Numbered from the stretch's first letter, positions 18,234-26,927 are shown. The stretch is DNA of 64,000 nucleotides from Bradyrhizobium barranii subsp. apii (GCF_011516635.5 NZ_CP096255.1:372001-436000); one strand, 5' to 3'. The notes: generated by a model not told the origin, from the sequence alone. Program-made: numbers and translations.

Positions 18234-19837
18234 TCCTCTTCCAACATGTTCTCGATTGAGTTGGCGTCCCAATCGAAGCGGCTCGTCATGAAAAGTGTCT
18301 CCTGCGGGTTGTCCGCGTGGTGCCACCAGATGTCCAACCGCGCATTCTGCGGCCGCATCACCATCTTGCTCGCCGCCCCCCGGAGCGCCTTGTTGGCCTC
18401 CTCAGTGTCCATGGGCTCCGCAGTGAGCGCCTTCTCCACAGCAGCCAGTCGCTTCTTAACGTTGGTGCTCATCAGCGTTTCTCTCCTCTCCAGAAGCTCC
18501 CTCAGCTCTTCGCGGTGTCTCTCCAGTTCCTGCTCGGCCTCTCTGAGGCGCTGTCCTGCGGCCCTGCTCTTATCGGAGATGCGTACGTCCAGTAGCTCGT
18601 TAACGTAGTCCTCACCTGCGTCCACGGTGCCTTTCAGTTGCTCAATCCGAGCGTCCATTGCTGCGGTATCGTTGCCGGTCGGTGCATCTTCTAACGTCCC
18701 TAACAATCGGTTGCGGAATGCACTCACCGCCTCGGCATACGGCAAGCTCTCGTACTTGCACGTGCCCGCCTTGGCGTGCGCGGCCGCACAAACGAGATAC
18801 ACGTGCGCTCCCTTGTTCACCCGCGTAACGGTTCCTCCGCAGTATTGGCACTTCATCACACCTGCGAAGATGGACCGTACGGGCGCGGTGGCGTTCTTTC
18901 CCCGTGCCTCGGTGGTGCTCAGGCGTGCATTCACGCGCTCGAAAAGCTCGCGGTCAACGGCTGCCGGAAAACGGTGTTCAATAGCTGCCTCAGGGATGCG
19001 CTGCTTCGTTCGCATGCCTTCGACTTTCACCACACGGTGAGGCACGAAGATGCCTATGGCCGCCTTGTTGGCGAGGAGCTTGCGGACGTAAGAGCGGTGC
19101 CAATACTTCGCTTTCCACTTCCCCGCGCCCCACGTGTCCTCTTTGGTCTCATTGAGGTGAGCGGCGATACTGTGGACACCCATGCCGCCGTCAGCCATTT
19201 CAAACATCCAGCGCAACAGCGCGGCCCGCTCCTCGATCAAGGCGTAGCTGCTGGTGCTCGCGTCCCATCGGAGCCACCCGGGGAGTTTCAAGGTGTACGG
19301 CTTGGTGAGCTTTTCCTGTCCCGCGAACTTCTTTCGCCTTGCCGCGTGCGCCTTGGCTACACGGCTGCCTTTGGTCGCGCTCTCCTCATTGGCGCGGATG
19401 AACTTCATCACCATCATCACGAAAAGGAACTGATCTTTATCAAGTGCCTCTGCGCTGTATTCCTTTCCGCCACCATCAGACAGATCAACCAATGTGATCC
19501 CTGCCTCTACAATGTCCTCAATGGTCCGAACGGCCTTGCGGGCTGACTGTCGGCTGACGCGGTCAAGGTTCTCAACCAACAACCATGAGCCTCGGGGGAT
19601 GGTGCCGTCTTTGACACGTTCCAGGAACACCCCCAGCTCACCGGTCTCTACGTTGGCCCCGGTGAACCCTGAGACGCCTCTGTCGCGAAAAGTCAGTTCA
19701 TCGTCCAACACCACGTGGTTCGCAGCGGCCCACGCCCGCGCCGCACTGATCTGGCGTTCGAGCGAATGCCCTTTGGCTTGCTCAGGCGTGCTGAAGCGGA
19801 TGTAACTGTACGCCCTCGGGGGCCGCTGCGTATCCAT
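18230..19837 (-). CDS. Large serine recombinase (integrase)
   Basis: A 535-residue recombinase that would integrate and excise the element at the CATGAGCAG core. The N-terminal resolvase domain has the nucleophile Ser16 in YSYIRFSTPEQAKGHS, and LLVENLDRVSRQSARKA with the conserved Arg region. The recombinase domain contains the GMGVHSIAAHLN block. The zinc ribbon starts at Cys330 and Cys333 in MKCQYCGG with a second half CAAAHAKAGTCKY, and a coiled coil (LREAEQELERHREELREL) sits near the C-terminus. All parts expected of an active large serine integrase are present. The ParB-like gene overlaps its stop; a short ORF ends 10 bp before its start. Confidence 0.95.
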   Translation of the reverse strand: MDTQRPPRAYSYIRFSTPEQAKGHSLERQISAARAWAAANHVVLDDELTFRDRGVSGFTGANVETGELGVFLERVKDGTIPRGSWLLVENLDRVSRQSARKAVRTIEDIVEAGITLVDLSDGGGKEYSAEALDKDQFLFVMMVMKFIRANEESATKGSRVAKAHAARRKKFAGQEKLTKPYTLKLPGWLRWDASTSSYALIEERAALLRWMFEMADGGMGVHSIAAHLNETKEDTWGAGKWKAKYWHRSYVRKLLANKAAIGIFVPHRVVKVEGMRTKQRIPEAAIEHRFPAAVDRELFERVNARLSTTEARGKNATAPVRSIFAGVMKCQYCGGTVTRVNKGAHVYLVCAAAHAKAGTCKYESLPYAEAVSAFRNRLLGTLEDAPTGNDTAAMDARIEQLKGTVDAGEDYVNELLDVRISDKSRAAGQRLREAEQELERHREELRELLERRETLMSTNVKKRLAAVEKALTAEPMDTEEANKALRGAASKMVMRPQNARLDIWWHHADNPQETLFMTSRFDWDANSIENMLEEE

Positions 19838-19847
19838 GGCGGTAGCG

Positions 19848-20048
19848 TTAGTGGCTGTTCAGGATGTCAGCGGTGACCGTGTGGAGCATGTCATCGACAA
19901 AGCCCCGCCGAACGGCTACGCGGTTTGCCCACGCCTCCAAGCGTTCCCCTTGGGATTGGATGCGTGTCGCCACGCTCAGTATGGTCCAGCTCTGGCGTAG
20001 GGCTGCAGTTGCGATGATGCGGGCCGTCATGCTTGTGATACGCTTCAT
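19848..20048 (-). CDS. Small basic ORF upstream of the recombinase
   Basis: A 66-residue frame (start MKRITSMTARIIATAALRQS, end TADILNSH) with CGGAGACA directly before ATG, a good ribosome-binding site. It ends 10 bp before the recombinase start, so the two are probably one transcript. No family is recognised; the predicted peptide is helical and basic with no Cys. The same frame stays open upstream across the attachment junction into comM DNA, but that part is chimeric and not considered coding. Confidence 0.5.
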   Translation of the reverse strand: MKRITSMTARIIATAALRQSWTILSVATRIQSQGERLEAWANRVAVRRGFVDDMLHTVTADILNSH

Positions 20049-20086
20049 TGTTGTCTCCGAATAACCCACTATGGGCATCGAGACAA

Positions 20087-20734
20087 TCACATGAGCAGGT
20101 GATGTCCGCCAGCGGCCGCGATCTCCAGCGCGCGCTTGGCGCTCTCCTGGCCCTTGATGTCGCGCAGGTCGAGCGGGGAGGCGGCGACCTCGTGCACGCG
20201 CGGCGTGGGCCGCGACAGCACCTGCGTGCCCTTGAAATGGTTGGCGATCTGGATCAGCGATTGCGCCGCGATGATCTGGATGTCCGGGCTCGCCCACGCC
20301 GCTTCCGAGCCGCAGGCCGCCGGACAGATCAAGCCTTCCTCGCGCACATTGGCGCCGATCGCGGCGGGAAGCACGCCGGCCACCGGCGCGATAGAGCCGT
20401 CGAGGCCGAGTTCGCCGAGAACGGTAAAACCGGTCAGCGCATCCGGCGGGATCGCGCCGATCGCGGCCATCAGCCCGAGCGCGATCGGCAGGTCGTAATG
20501 GCTGCCCTCCTTGGGCAGGTCGGCGGGCGCCAGATTGACGATGATCCGCCGCGCCGGCAGCGCCAGCCCCGAGGCAATCAGCGCCGAGCGAACGCGCTCC
20601 CGTGCCTCCGACACCGCCTTGTCGGGCAGGCCGACGATGGCGAACGCAGGGAGGCCGGGCGCGACCTGCACCTGCACGTCGACCGCGCGGGCCTCTATCC
20701 CCTCAAAGGCGACGGTAGAAACCCGCTGAACCAT
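20087..20734 (-). pseudogene. comM: comM (YifB), N-terminal part truncated by the element
   Basis: 215 residues from MVQRVSTVAFEGIEARAVDV to AAAGGHHLLM, then a TGA supplied by element DNA. It carries the N-terminal Lon-like/Mg-chelatase accessory domain: FAIVGLPDKAVSEARERVRSA, NLAPADLPKEGSHYDLPIALG, GELGLDGSI and the DLRDIKGQESAKRALEIAAAGGHH lead-in to Walker A. The start at 20734 matches the family; the frame stays open for 22 more codons upstream. The second half is at 15283-16176. Without Walker A and B this product cannot be an ATPase. Confidence 0.92.
20090..20103. other. Right attachment junction of the comM element
   Basis: CATGAGCAGGTGAT, the partner of the left junction. Bases to the right are comM (GTCCGCCAGC on the plus strand, GGH on the minus). 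Element DNA to the left (CATCGAGACAATCA) is an imperfect dyad partner of the left-end element sequence, as expected for a serine-integrase attP. Confidence 0.8.
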
Positions 20735-20960
20735 GCTCGAACCAGCCTGCCCTCTCGCACAATTAGGGGTAGCAGAGCCCGATCTTTCTTGCGAGAACAA
20801 TGCGAGAACAGTCCGAGGGCCCGGAAAACCCTAACCGGTCGTAAACATCACGCAGACACTACGCCTCGAATGCGAGCGGCTCTCATCAGCACATCCCAAC
20901 GAATGTTCGCTACTCCTAGAGCTGCGGGATGGGCCGTGATCTAACGGGTGAACAATTCAA

Positions 20961-21206
20961 ATGCTTGCAAATCGCCGCAGAAGCGAACGACGGGTGTGCA
21001 CTCGGCTCGCCAAGATTCACTTTGGCGCGGGCTCGCTGCCGAGGGATTGCACGATCACGGATATCTCGGATGGCGGCGTGAAAGTGGTGGCGGAGTTTCT
21101 GGAAGTGCCGCCGCAATTCACCATCATCTTCGCGCCCGATTATTCCCGCCAATGCCGCCTGCGCTGGCGCATCGGCTGCGAATTCGGCGCCGAGTTCACC
21201 GATTGA
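20961..21206 (+). CDS. PilZ domain protein
   Basis: An 81-residue single-domain protein. The c-di-GMP motifs appear as RRRSERR near residues 5-11 (RxxxR) and DISDGG near residue 36 (D/NxSxxG), followed by the beta-strand pattern CRLRWRIGCEFGAEF. It would bind c-di-GMP and act as a small cytoplasmic effector or adaptor. The ribosome-binding site is weak. It is near, but not clearly in operon with, the Tad-pilus genes downstream. Confidence 0.82.
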   Translation: MLANRRRSERRVCTRLAKIHFGAGSLPRDCTITDISDGGVKVVAEFLEVPPQFTIIFAPDYSRQCRLRWRIGCEFGAEFTD

Positions 21207-21285
21207 GCCGGACGGACCGGGTTCCTTAACTGGACTTTAGCGTTAATCGGTAAGCATCGCTGATCAGTCGCCGAGTGATCAGAGT

Positions 21286-22059
21286 ATGCCCAAGCGTTCG
21301 TCCCTTGCCTCTCCGCCGGCGAGATTCCTGCTTTCCGCGCTCGTGATGCTTGCCCTCGGCGGCTGCCAGACCACGAGTCTGGAGGACATCACCGGCGCGC
21401 TCGGTGGCAAGTCGGAAACGGCTGGCAGGGCCGATCCGAAGCCGGACATGGACGCGCTTCGCGAGCGCTATCGCGCCAAGCCTTCCGATCCCAACGTCGC
21501 GCTCGAATATGGCATGGCGCTGCGCGAGACCGGCCAGCGCGCCCAGGCCGTTGCGGTGATGGAGCAGGCCGTGCTCGCCCATCCCAGCAACAAGGCGCTG
21601 CTCGCCGGCTACGGCCGCGCGCTCGCCGACAGCGGCAATTTCCAGCAGGCCTTCGATGTGCTCAGCCGCGCGCATACGCCTGAGGATCCCGACTGGCGCA
21701 TCCTGTCGGCGCAAGGCGCGGCGCTCGATCAGCTCGGCCGGAACGAAGAGGCGCAGCAATATTATTCGGCAGCGCTGAAGATCGTGCCCGAGGAGCCGCA
21801 GGTTCTGTCCAATCTCGGCCTGTCCTACATGCTCCAGAACAATCTGCCGCGGGCCGAGGAAACGCTGCGCCGCGCCTTTGAGCGCAATCGCGCCGATTCC
21901 CGCGTGCGCGCCAATCTGGCGCTCGTCGTGGGACTGCAGGGAAAGCAGGCCGAGGCCGAGACCATCGTGAAGGCCGACCTGCCGCCGGATCAGGCCGCGG
22001 CAAAGGTCACGGCGCTACGGCAGTTGCTGGCGAAGAAGCAGCAGCGGGCGGACAAGTAG
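21286..22059 (+). CDS. tadD: TadD-like TPR lipoprotein of the Tad/Flp pilus
   Basis: A 257-residue outer-membrane lipoprotein candidate: signal peptide with lipobox ALGGCQTT, then tetratricopeptide repeats such as PNVALEYGMALRETGQRAQAVAVMEQAVLAHP and PQVLSNLGLSYMLQNNLPRAEETLRRAFE. TadD is thought to assist secretin assembly in Tad pilus systems. It converges with the cpaBCDE genes, whose end lies 30 bp away, so it is part of the same locus but on the other strand. Confidence 0.82.
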   Translation: MPKRSSLASPPARFLLSALVMLALGGCQTTSLEDITGALGGKSETAGRADPKPDMDALRERYRAKPSDPNVALEYGMALRETGQRAQAVAVMEQAVLAHPSNKALLAGYGRALADSGNFQQAFDVLSRAHTPEDPDWRILSAQGAALDQLGRNEEAQQYYSAALKIVPEEPQVLSNLGLSYMLQNNLPRAEETLRRAFERNRADSRVRANLALVVGLQGKQAEAETIVKADLPPDQAAAKVTALRQLLAKKQQRADK

Positions 22060-22089
22060 CCCGCCCTCGTTTCTCGTTCGCGTTGGTGC

Positions 22090-23382
22090 TTACGACACCT
22101 TGCGATGCGGGGCTGACCCGCGACCCGCCCTGCCCTTGAGCCTCTTCAGGAGCGGCCCGAGCAGCGAGCGCTTCGGCTTCTTCACCTCGCCACGCCCGGC
22201 GAGGCGGTTCGCCATGTTCTGGAACAGAAGGGTGGTGCGGTGGTTCTTGGAGACCTCTGCGATCATCTGGCCGTTATTGGCCGCGGTCGAGAACAGTTTC
22301 GAGTCGAACGGGATCGCCGCGATCGGCTGGCTCTCCATGGTCTTGGCGAACGCCTTGACGTCGATCTCCGCGCGCTTGTGCATGCCGACCTGGTTGATGC
22401 AGTACAGCGGCGGCCGGTCGTTGGGCCGTGCCGCCTTGAGCACGCTCAGCATGTTCCTGGTGTTGCGCAGATTGGCGAGATCGGGCTCGGCCACGATCAC
22501 GATGTCGTCGGCATTGACGAGCGCGCGGCGCGTCCAGCCCGACCATTGGTGGGGAACGTCGAGCACGATGCAGGGTGTGGTCATGCGCAGCGTGTCGAAG
22601 ATCGCATCAAAAGCTTCGGCGCCGAAATCGTAGACGCGGTCGAGCGTCGCGGGCGCAGCGAGCAGACTGAGGCGCTCGGTGCATTTGGCGAGCAGGCGCT
22701 CCATCAGCGCCGTGTCCGGCCGGTCCTGCGAGAGCACCGCGTTGGCGATGCCCTGCGCCGGGTCCTGGTTGTAGTCGAGGCCGGCGGTGCCGAAGGCGAG
22801 GTCGAGATCGATCACGACGGAATCGAGCGCGAGGTCGCGCGCGATGGTCCAGGCCACGTTGTGCGCGACCGTGGACGCACCGACGCCGCCCTTGGCGCCG
22901 ACCACCGCGATGACGCGGCCGGTGATGATGGCTTCCGACGCCGAGAACAGGCTGCAGATCGAACGGACGACGTCGAGCGTTTCGACCGGTCCCACCACGT
23001 AGTCGTTGACGCCGCGGCGGACCAGCTCGCGATAGGGCGCGGTGTCGTTGGGGTTGCCGATCACGACCACGCGGGTGCCGGGATCGCAGACGCCGGCGAG
23101 ATCGTCGAGGCCCTCGAGGATATCGCGTGTGCCGTCGGATTCGATCACGATGACGTTCGGCGTCGGCATCGTGTCATAGACTTCGATGGCCGCGGCAAGG
23201 CCGCCGCCCTTGGCGGTGAGATGCGCCTTGGCGAGACGGCGATCTTGCCCGGCCGCGGTGATCGCGGCGAGCGTCTGCTCGGTCTCGCAAAAGGCCTGCA
23301 CCGAGATGCGAGGAACCGGCGCAATGTGGTCCTCGGGGTGCCGCGGGTCGTCCGCTTCGTCGTCGTCGTGAAGACTTGTCAT
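22090..23382 (-). CDS. cpaE: Pilus assembly ATPase-like protein CpaE/TadZ
   Basis: 430 residues with an N-terminal receiver-like domain (VIVIESDGTRDILEGLDDL, then VVVIGNPNDTAPYRELVRRG) and a C-terminal MinD/ParA-type ATPase with the deviant Walker A GAKGGVGAST at residues 162-171 and DSVVIDLDLAFGTAG. CpaE/TadZ localises the Tad pilus machine to a cell pole. The start at 23382 overlaps the cpaD stop by 4 bp; the frame stays open upstream within cpaD. The usual next genes, cpaF-tadB-tadC, do not follow. Confidence 0.92.
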   Translation of the reverse strand: MTSLHDDDEADDPRHPEDHIAPVPRISVQAFCETEQTLAAITAAGQDRRLAKAHLTAKGGGLAAAIEVYDTMPTPNVIVIESDGTRDILEGLDDLAGVCDPGTRVVVIGNPNDTAPYRELVRRGVNDYVVGPVETLDVVRSICSLFSASEAIITGRVIAVVGAKGGVGASTVAHNVAWTIARDLALDSVVIDLDLAFGTAGLDYNQDPAQGIANAVLSQDRPDTALMERLLAKCTERLSLLAAPATLDRVYDFGAEAFDAIFDTLRMTTPCIVLDVPHQWSGWTRRALVNADDIVIVAEPDLANLRNTRNMLSVLKAARPNDRPPLYCINQVGMHKRAEIDVKAFAKTMESQPIAAIPFDSKLFSTAANNGQMIAEVSKNHRTTLLFQNMANRLAGRGEVKKPKRSLLGPLLKRLKGRAGRGSAPHRKVS

Positions 23383-24113
23383 TTGCCTGTGTCGCTGAGT
23401 TTGGCCTTTTCGGCCTCGGGATACATGGTCGTGGTCGCCATGCCCTTGCGGTAGCGCTCGAAGGCGATCTCGCGCCGTGCGGTGTAGGCAGGCGTCTCCG
23501 CCCTCGGCTGCTCGAGGTCGGCGGGGTTGTCGATCATGGCCGCGAGGTTGCGCTGGCTGGCGCAACCCAGATTGAAGTACGGCCGGTTCTCGTTGTAGCC
23601 GGGGTCGAGGATGTTCGGACCGACGTCTTCCGGCCACAGCCCGCAGGGGCCGGCGACCGCGGCGATCTTCGAATAGCTCAGGCGGATGGTCGGCAGCAGT
23701 CCGGGATCCTCGGGCCGATAGGGATGCTGGACGATGGCGCGCGACGGCACGCCGCCGGATGCGAGCACCGACCGGATTTCGTGATAGGTCGCCGCTGCGG
23801 CGCGTGAATTCGCAGCGTCGCTCGGCACGTCGACGACCACTGAACCGGTGCCTTCGCGCACCCAGTCCCTGGCAATGCCCGCGACGTCCGCGTGCTGCGC
23901 GGTGGAGAGGCCCCCGCGCGCCTTGCCGACGAAGATCACGATCGACTTCTTGGCTTCCTGCACCGCGATCGGGTGGCGCTGGCGATAGTCGGTCGGCACC
24001 GTCTGGGTGACGATGTCACCGGTGGTGTTGCAGGCGCCGAGCACGACGGAGAGCCCCGTCAGCGCCAGCGCGATCCGCAGCTTGCGACGTCGATCGGCAA
24101 TCGTCTTCGTCAT
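23379..24113 (-). CDS. cpaD: Pilus assembly lipoprotein CpaD
   Basis: A 244-residue lipoprotein with basic N-terminus (MTKTIADRRRKLRIALALTG), lipobox VVLGACNTTGD, then TDYRQRHPIAVQEAKKSIVIFVG and the C-terminal GCASQRNLAAMIDNPADLEQPR, the last block typical of CpaD. It acts with the CpaC secretin in the outer membrane. The start at 24113 is preceded by GAGGGGACA. The preceding gene is cpaC (53 bp gap); the next is cpaE, overlapping by 4 bp. Confidence 0.92.
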   Translation of the reverse strand: MTKTIADRRRKLRIALALTGLSVVLGACNTTGDIVTQTVPTDYRQRHPIAVQEAKKSIVIFVGKARGGLSTAQHADVAGIARDWVREGTGSVVVDVPSDAANSRAAAATYHEIRSVLASGGVPSRAIVQHPYRPEDPGLLPTIRLSYSKIAAVAGPCGLWPEDVGPNILDPGYNENRPYFNLGCASQRNLAAMIDNPADLEQPRAETPAYTARREIAFERYRKGMATTTMYPEAEKAKLSDTGK

Positions 24114-24165
24114 CGCTTTGTCCCCTCTTGCCCCGTTTCCTGTCCCGGTCCCCAAACCGTCCGTC

Positions 24166-25683
24166 TCAGTCGATGATGAAGCCGAAATCGCCGCGGCTGC
24201 CTTCGATCGGATCGACGCTGCGCGCGATGCCATAGAGCCGGTTCATGCGGCCGAGCAGCGCCGTCTGCGCGTCCGAGGCCGGCGCAAAGCCGTCGTCGGG
24301 CCGCGATAATTCCTTCTGGGCGACCGCGCGCACCACGTAGGGCGTCACGATCACCATCAGCTCGGTCTCGTTGTTGACGAAGTCCTGGCTGCGGAACAGC
24401 GCGCCGATGATCGGCACCTGGTCGACGCCGGGCAGGCCGTTGATCGCCTGCTTGGTCTTCTGCTGGATCAGGCCGGCCATCGCCATCGAGCCCCCGGAGG
24501 GAATTTCCAGCGTGGTCTCGGCGCGGCGGGTCTGGACCGAGGGGATCGTGATCGAGTTGCTCGAGGTCGAGGACACCGCCTGCGTCAGCGTGATCGCGTT
24601 CGTGTTCGACAGCTCCGAGACCTCGGTCATCACGCGCAGGCTGATACGGCCTTCGCTGAGCACGAGCGGGGTGAAGTTCAGGGAGATGCCGAACTTCTTG
24701 TAGGTGACCTGGGTGGTACAGACGTGCGTGACCGGATCGCAGGAATAGCCTGCGGGGATCGGAAATTCACCGCCGGCGATGAAGGTGGCGGATTCGCCCG
24801 AGATCGCGGTCAGGCTCGGTTCGGCGAGCGTGCGCATCACGCCGGCGCTTTCCATCGCGCGCATTGTGGCGCTGACGGTGGCGACACCCTTGGCGAGCCC
24901 GGCCACGCCGAGCCCGTTGCTGCCGACGATCGGTCCGCCGCTGACCGAGAACGGATTGGAATTGTTGAAGTTCACGACCGCAGTGCCGGCATTCAGGCTG
25001 GCGCTGAGGTCGACGCCCAGCTGCTTGACGATGTCGCGGCGGACTTCGCCGACGACGACCTTGAGCATCACCTGGTCGCGGCCGCGCACGACGATGTTGT
25101 TGACGACCTTGTCAGCGCCGCCAACGAGTTTTGCGGCGACATCGCCGGCCTGCTGGGCCTCGATCGGGCTCGACACCGAGCCGGTCAGCATCACGCTGTC
25201 GCCGACGCCTTCGATCTGCACGCCCGGCAGCGATTGGCGCAGCGCCGTGCGCATGCCGTTGAGATCGCGCTTCACCGCGATGTCGTAGGAGGCGACCTGC
25301 TGGCCGTCGGCGGAGAAGAACACGACGTTGGTCTGGCCGACCTGGCCGCCGATGATATAGGCGCGCTGCGACGAGCGGATCACTGCATTGGCGATCTTGG
25401 GATCGGCCACCAGCACGTCCTTGACCTCGCGCGGCAGGTCGATGACGACGGACTTGCCGACGCCGAGCGACAGCGAGCGCGTGCGTGCAGGCGCGATGGT
25501 CGAAACCGGCGACACGCCGAGATCCGGCGCCTGCATCGGCGCCTGGTCGCCGACCGGCGCATCCGCCGCGCTGACGACGTCGGGGGCTGCGATCAGCCCC
25601 AGCATCAGCACCGCCCCCGTCCAGAACGAGCGCGCGCGCTTCCCCCGAATGCGCAGGCCCGTCCGATCATCCCCGTAGTTCAT
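24166..25683 (-). CDS. cpaC: Pilus secretin CpaC/RcpA
   Basis: The outer-membrane channel of the Tad pilus. 505 residues: signal peptide (GAVLMLGLIAAPDVVSAADA), an N-terminal domain with RSLSLGVGKSVVIDLPREVKDVLVADP, BON-like and N-domain regions (VMLTGSVSSPIEAQQAGDVA), then the secretin core with ATFIAGGEFPIPAG, FTPLVLSEGRISLRV, and ETTLEIPSGGSMAMAGLIQ, the type II/III secretin signature. The tail ELMVIVTPYVV is the usual final strand. Located between cpaB and cpaD. Confidence 0.95.
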   Translation of the reverse strand: MNYGDDRTGLRIRGKRARSFWTGAVLMLGLIAAPDVVSAADAPVGDQAPMQAPDLGVSPVSTIAPARTRSLSLGVGKSVVIDLPREVKDVLVADPKIANAVIRSSQRAYIIGGQVGQTNVVFFSADGQQVASYDIAVKRDLNGMRTALRQSLPGVQIEGVGDSVMLTGSVSSPIEAQQAGDVAAKLVGGADKVVNNIVVRGRDQVMLKVVVGEVRRDIVKQLGVDLSASLNAGTAVVNFNNSNPFSVSGGPIVGSNGLGVAGLAKGVATVSATMRAMESAGVMRTLAEPSLTAISGESATFIAGGEFPIPAGYSCDPVTHVCTTQVTYKKFGISLNFTPLVLSEGRISLRVMTEVSELSNTNAITLTQAVSSTSSNSITIPSVQTRRAETTLEIPSGGSMAMAGLIQQKTKQAINGLPGVDQVPIIGALFRSQDFVNNETELMVIVTPYVVRAVAQKELSRPDDGFAPASDAQTALLGRMNRLYGIARSVDPIEGSRGDFGFIID

Positions 25684-25696
25684 GGTGTCCCCATCA

Positions 25697-26512
25697 TCAC
25701 TTCTGTGACGTCAGTTGCCGTGCCTGCACCCCGTAGCGGATCACGTTCACGCCGCCGGGCCGTTTGGCCGTCAGGTCTTCGATCGAAATCTCCGACGCGT
25801 TGGCATCGGCGATGCTTCGCAACGCGAGCGTCAGCGTGCCGCCCTGGCGCGAGGCCGACAGCGTCGCGACCTGGTCCGGCTTGAGCTCGAGCGTGACGGT
25901 CTTGCCGAGCACGGCGTTCTGGCCGTCTTTTTCTTTCGGAGCCTGGTCGATCGCGAGCACACGGATGTTGCTCAGGATGACCTCCGACAGGATCAGGTCG
26001 TTGCCGCCGGTCGCGCCGTTGGCGCCATCGGGGTTCTTCAGGCGCCGCGTCAGGACGATGTCGACGCGGTCGTTCGGCAGGATGAAGCCGCCGGCGCCGG
26101 TCTCGGCTGAAATCTCGGTGGAGACGGCCCGCATGCCGGAGGGCAGGATCGCGGCCATGAAGCCCGAGCCCTCGGCCCTCACCAGCTTCTGCTCGCGGAT
26201 GGGTTCGCCCTGCATCAACGGCACGCGCGCGATCGAGCCTGCGATCTGGGTCTGGGCGTCGGGCCTGCTGTCGCGGCGGATGAAGGCGCTGCTCGCGGTT
26301 GCCGCCGGCCAGGACTGCCATTGCAGATCCTCGGGCTTGACGGCCTGGCCGAGCTGAATGTCGTTCTTCGCGATCAGCACCTCGACCGTCGGCAGCTTCT
26401 CGGCGACGGGAAGGGCGGGCGCGGGCTTGTTGTCAAAGCCGCTCGCCAGATACGCAGCGACGCCGCCGGCGCCCAGCGCGATGACGAGAACGACAATGCG
26501 TGCGGTGTTCAT
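25697..26512 (-). CDS. cpaB: Pilus assembly protein CpaB/RcpC
   Basis: A 271-residue protein with one N-terminal membrane anchor (IVVLVIALGAGGVAAYLAS), an SAF domain (EVLIAKNDIQLGQAVKPEDLQWQSW), then the RcpC core AVSTEISAETGAGGFILPNDRVDIVLTRR. It lies in the periplasm and is thought to stabilise the secretin. First gene of cpaBCDE. The usual upstream partners, pilA pilin and cpaA prepilin peptidase, are not present in the 415 bp before it. Confidence 0.94.
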   Translation of the reverse strand: MNTARIVVLVIALGAGGVAAYLASGFDNKPAPALPVAEKLPTVEVLIAKNDIQLGQAVKPEDLQWQSWPAATASSAFIRRDSRPDAQTQIAGSIARVPLMQGEPIREQKLVRAEGSGFMAAILPSGMRAVSTEISAETGAGGFILPNDRVDIVLTRRLKNPDGANGATGGNDLILSEVILSNIRVLAIDQAPKEKDGQNAVLGKTVTLELKPDQVATLSASRQGGTLTLALRSIADANASEISIEDLTAKRPGGVNVIRYGVQARQLTSQK

Positions 26513-26785
26513 ACGCTTCTACTCTTACGCGGGGCACTCGAACCGCACGTGGCGGGTTCCCCTGCGTCGATGAGTAGGGAGTAAAAGTATAAGGGGTGTT
26601 GCGAGGCCGAGTGTGATGGCCCGTGACGATGCGCGTTCTGGGCAGATGGTGAACGTCGCGTTATCCGGTCGGCCAATGGCCCCGTAGATTCACGCAGAGC
26701 GGGACGTTCGTTCGAACGATGCGCGCGGCGTCATGGTGAATGGGTGGTTTAGTCATGGGCGCTTCGCGCAGCGTGCGCGGTAGTC

Positions 26786-26804
26786 GCTCCTCAGGGTGAG
26801 GAGC
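26786..26804. repeat. Short hairpin repeat in the cpaB-gshB gap
   Basis: GCTCCTCA-GGG-TGAGGAGC, an 8-bp perfect stem with a 3-nt loop. The same CTCCTCAGG-type hairpin occurs at 35488-35503. The whole gap 26513-26927 (415 bp) contains this, the REP-like pair at 26835-26914 and no gene that I can support. Confidence 0.55.
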
Positions 26805-26834
26805 GTACTTCCTCGTGTTTCAATTGATGTCCGC

Positions 26835-26914
26835 AGCCCGGATGGAGCGAAGCGCAATCCGGGCTCGTGCAGCGCGTTGTGAGATCCCGGATTTCGCTGC
26901 GCTCCATCCGGGCT
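26835..26914. repeat. REP-like inverted repeat (AGCCCGGATGGAGCG family)
   Basis: Left arm begins AGCCCGGATGGAGCGAAGCG (26835-26865) and the right arm (26886-26914) ends CGCTCCATCCGGGCT; the arms are nearly perfect reverse complements across a 20-nt spacer. This is a dispersed element widely seen in Bradyrhizobium intergenic regions. It lies just beyond the gshB stop and could stabilise that transcript. Confidence 0.7.
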
Positions 26915-26927
26915 ACGAGTGAGCGCC

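Larger units (their letters stand above)
16177..20098. mobile_element. 3.9-kb serine-recombinase integrative element inserted in comM
   Basis: The element separates two halves of comM. Both ends carry CATGAGCAG (16177-16185 and 20090-20098), extending to 14 bp with one mismatch (next base A versus G, then TGAT). Removing 16186-20098 (3,913 bp) restores GGHHLLM-IGAPGAGKS in frame. It contains a large serine recombinase and a short upstream ORF at the right end, a ParB-like gene overlapping the recombinase, and a convergent membrane-protein gene at the left. No replication, conjugation or capsid gene is visible, so it is a minimal integrative or mobilisable island, or a remnant. comM is a known integration hotspot for AbaR-type islands in Acinetobacter, but those use transposition proteins, not this enzyme type. 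Confidence 0.88.

Noticed and set aside
19848..20297. 149-residue frame spanning the right attachment junction
   Set aside because: The N-terminal part is antisense-like comM DNA; only the 66-codon part with its own ribosome-binding site lies in the element.
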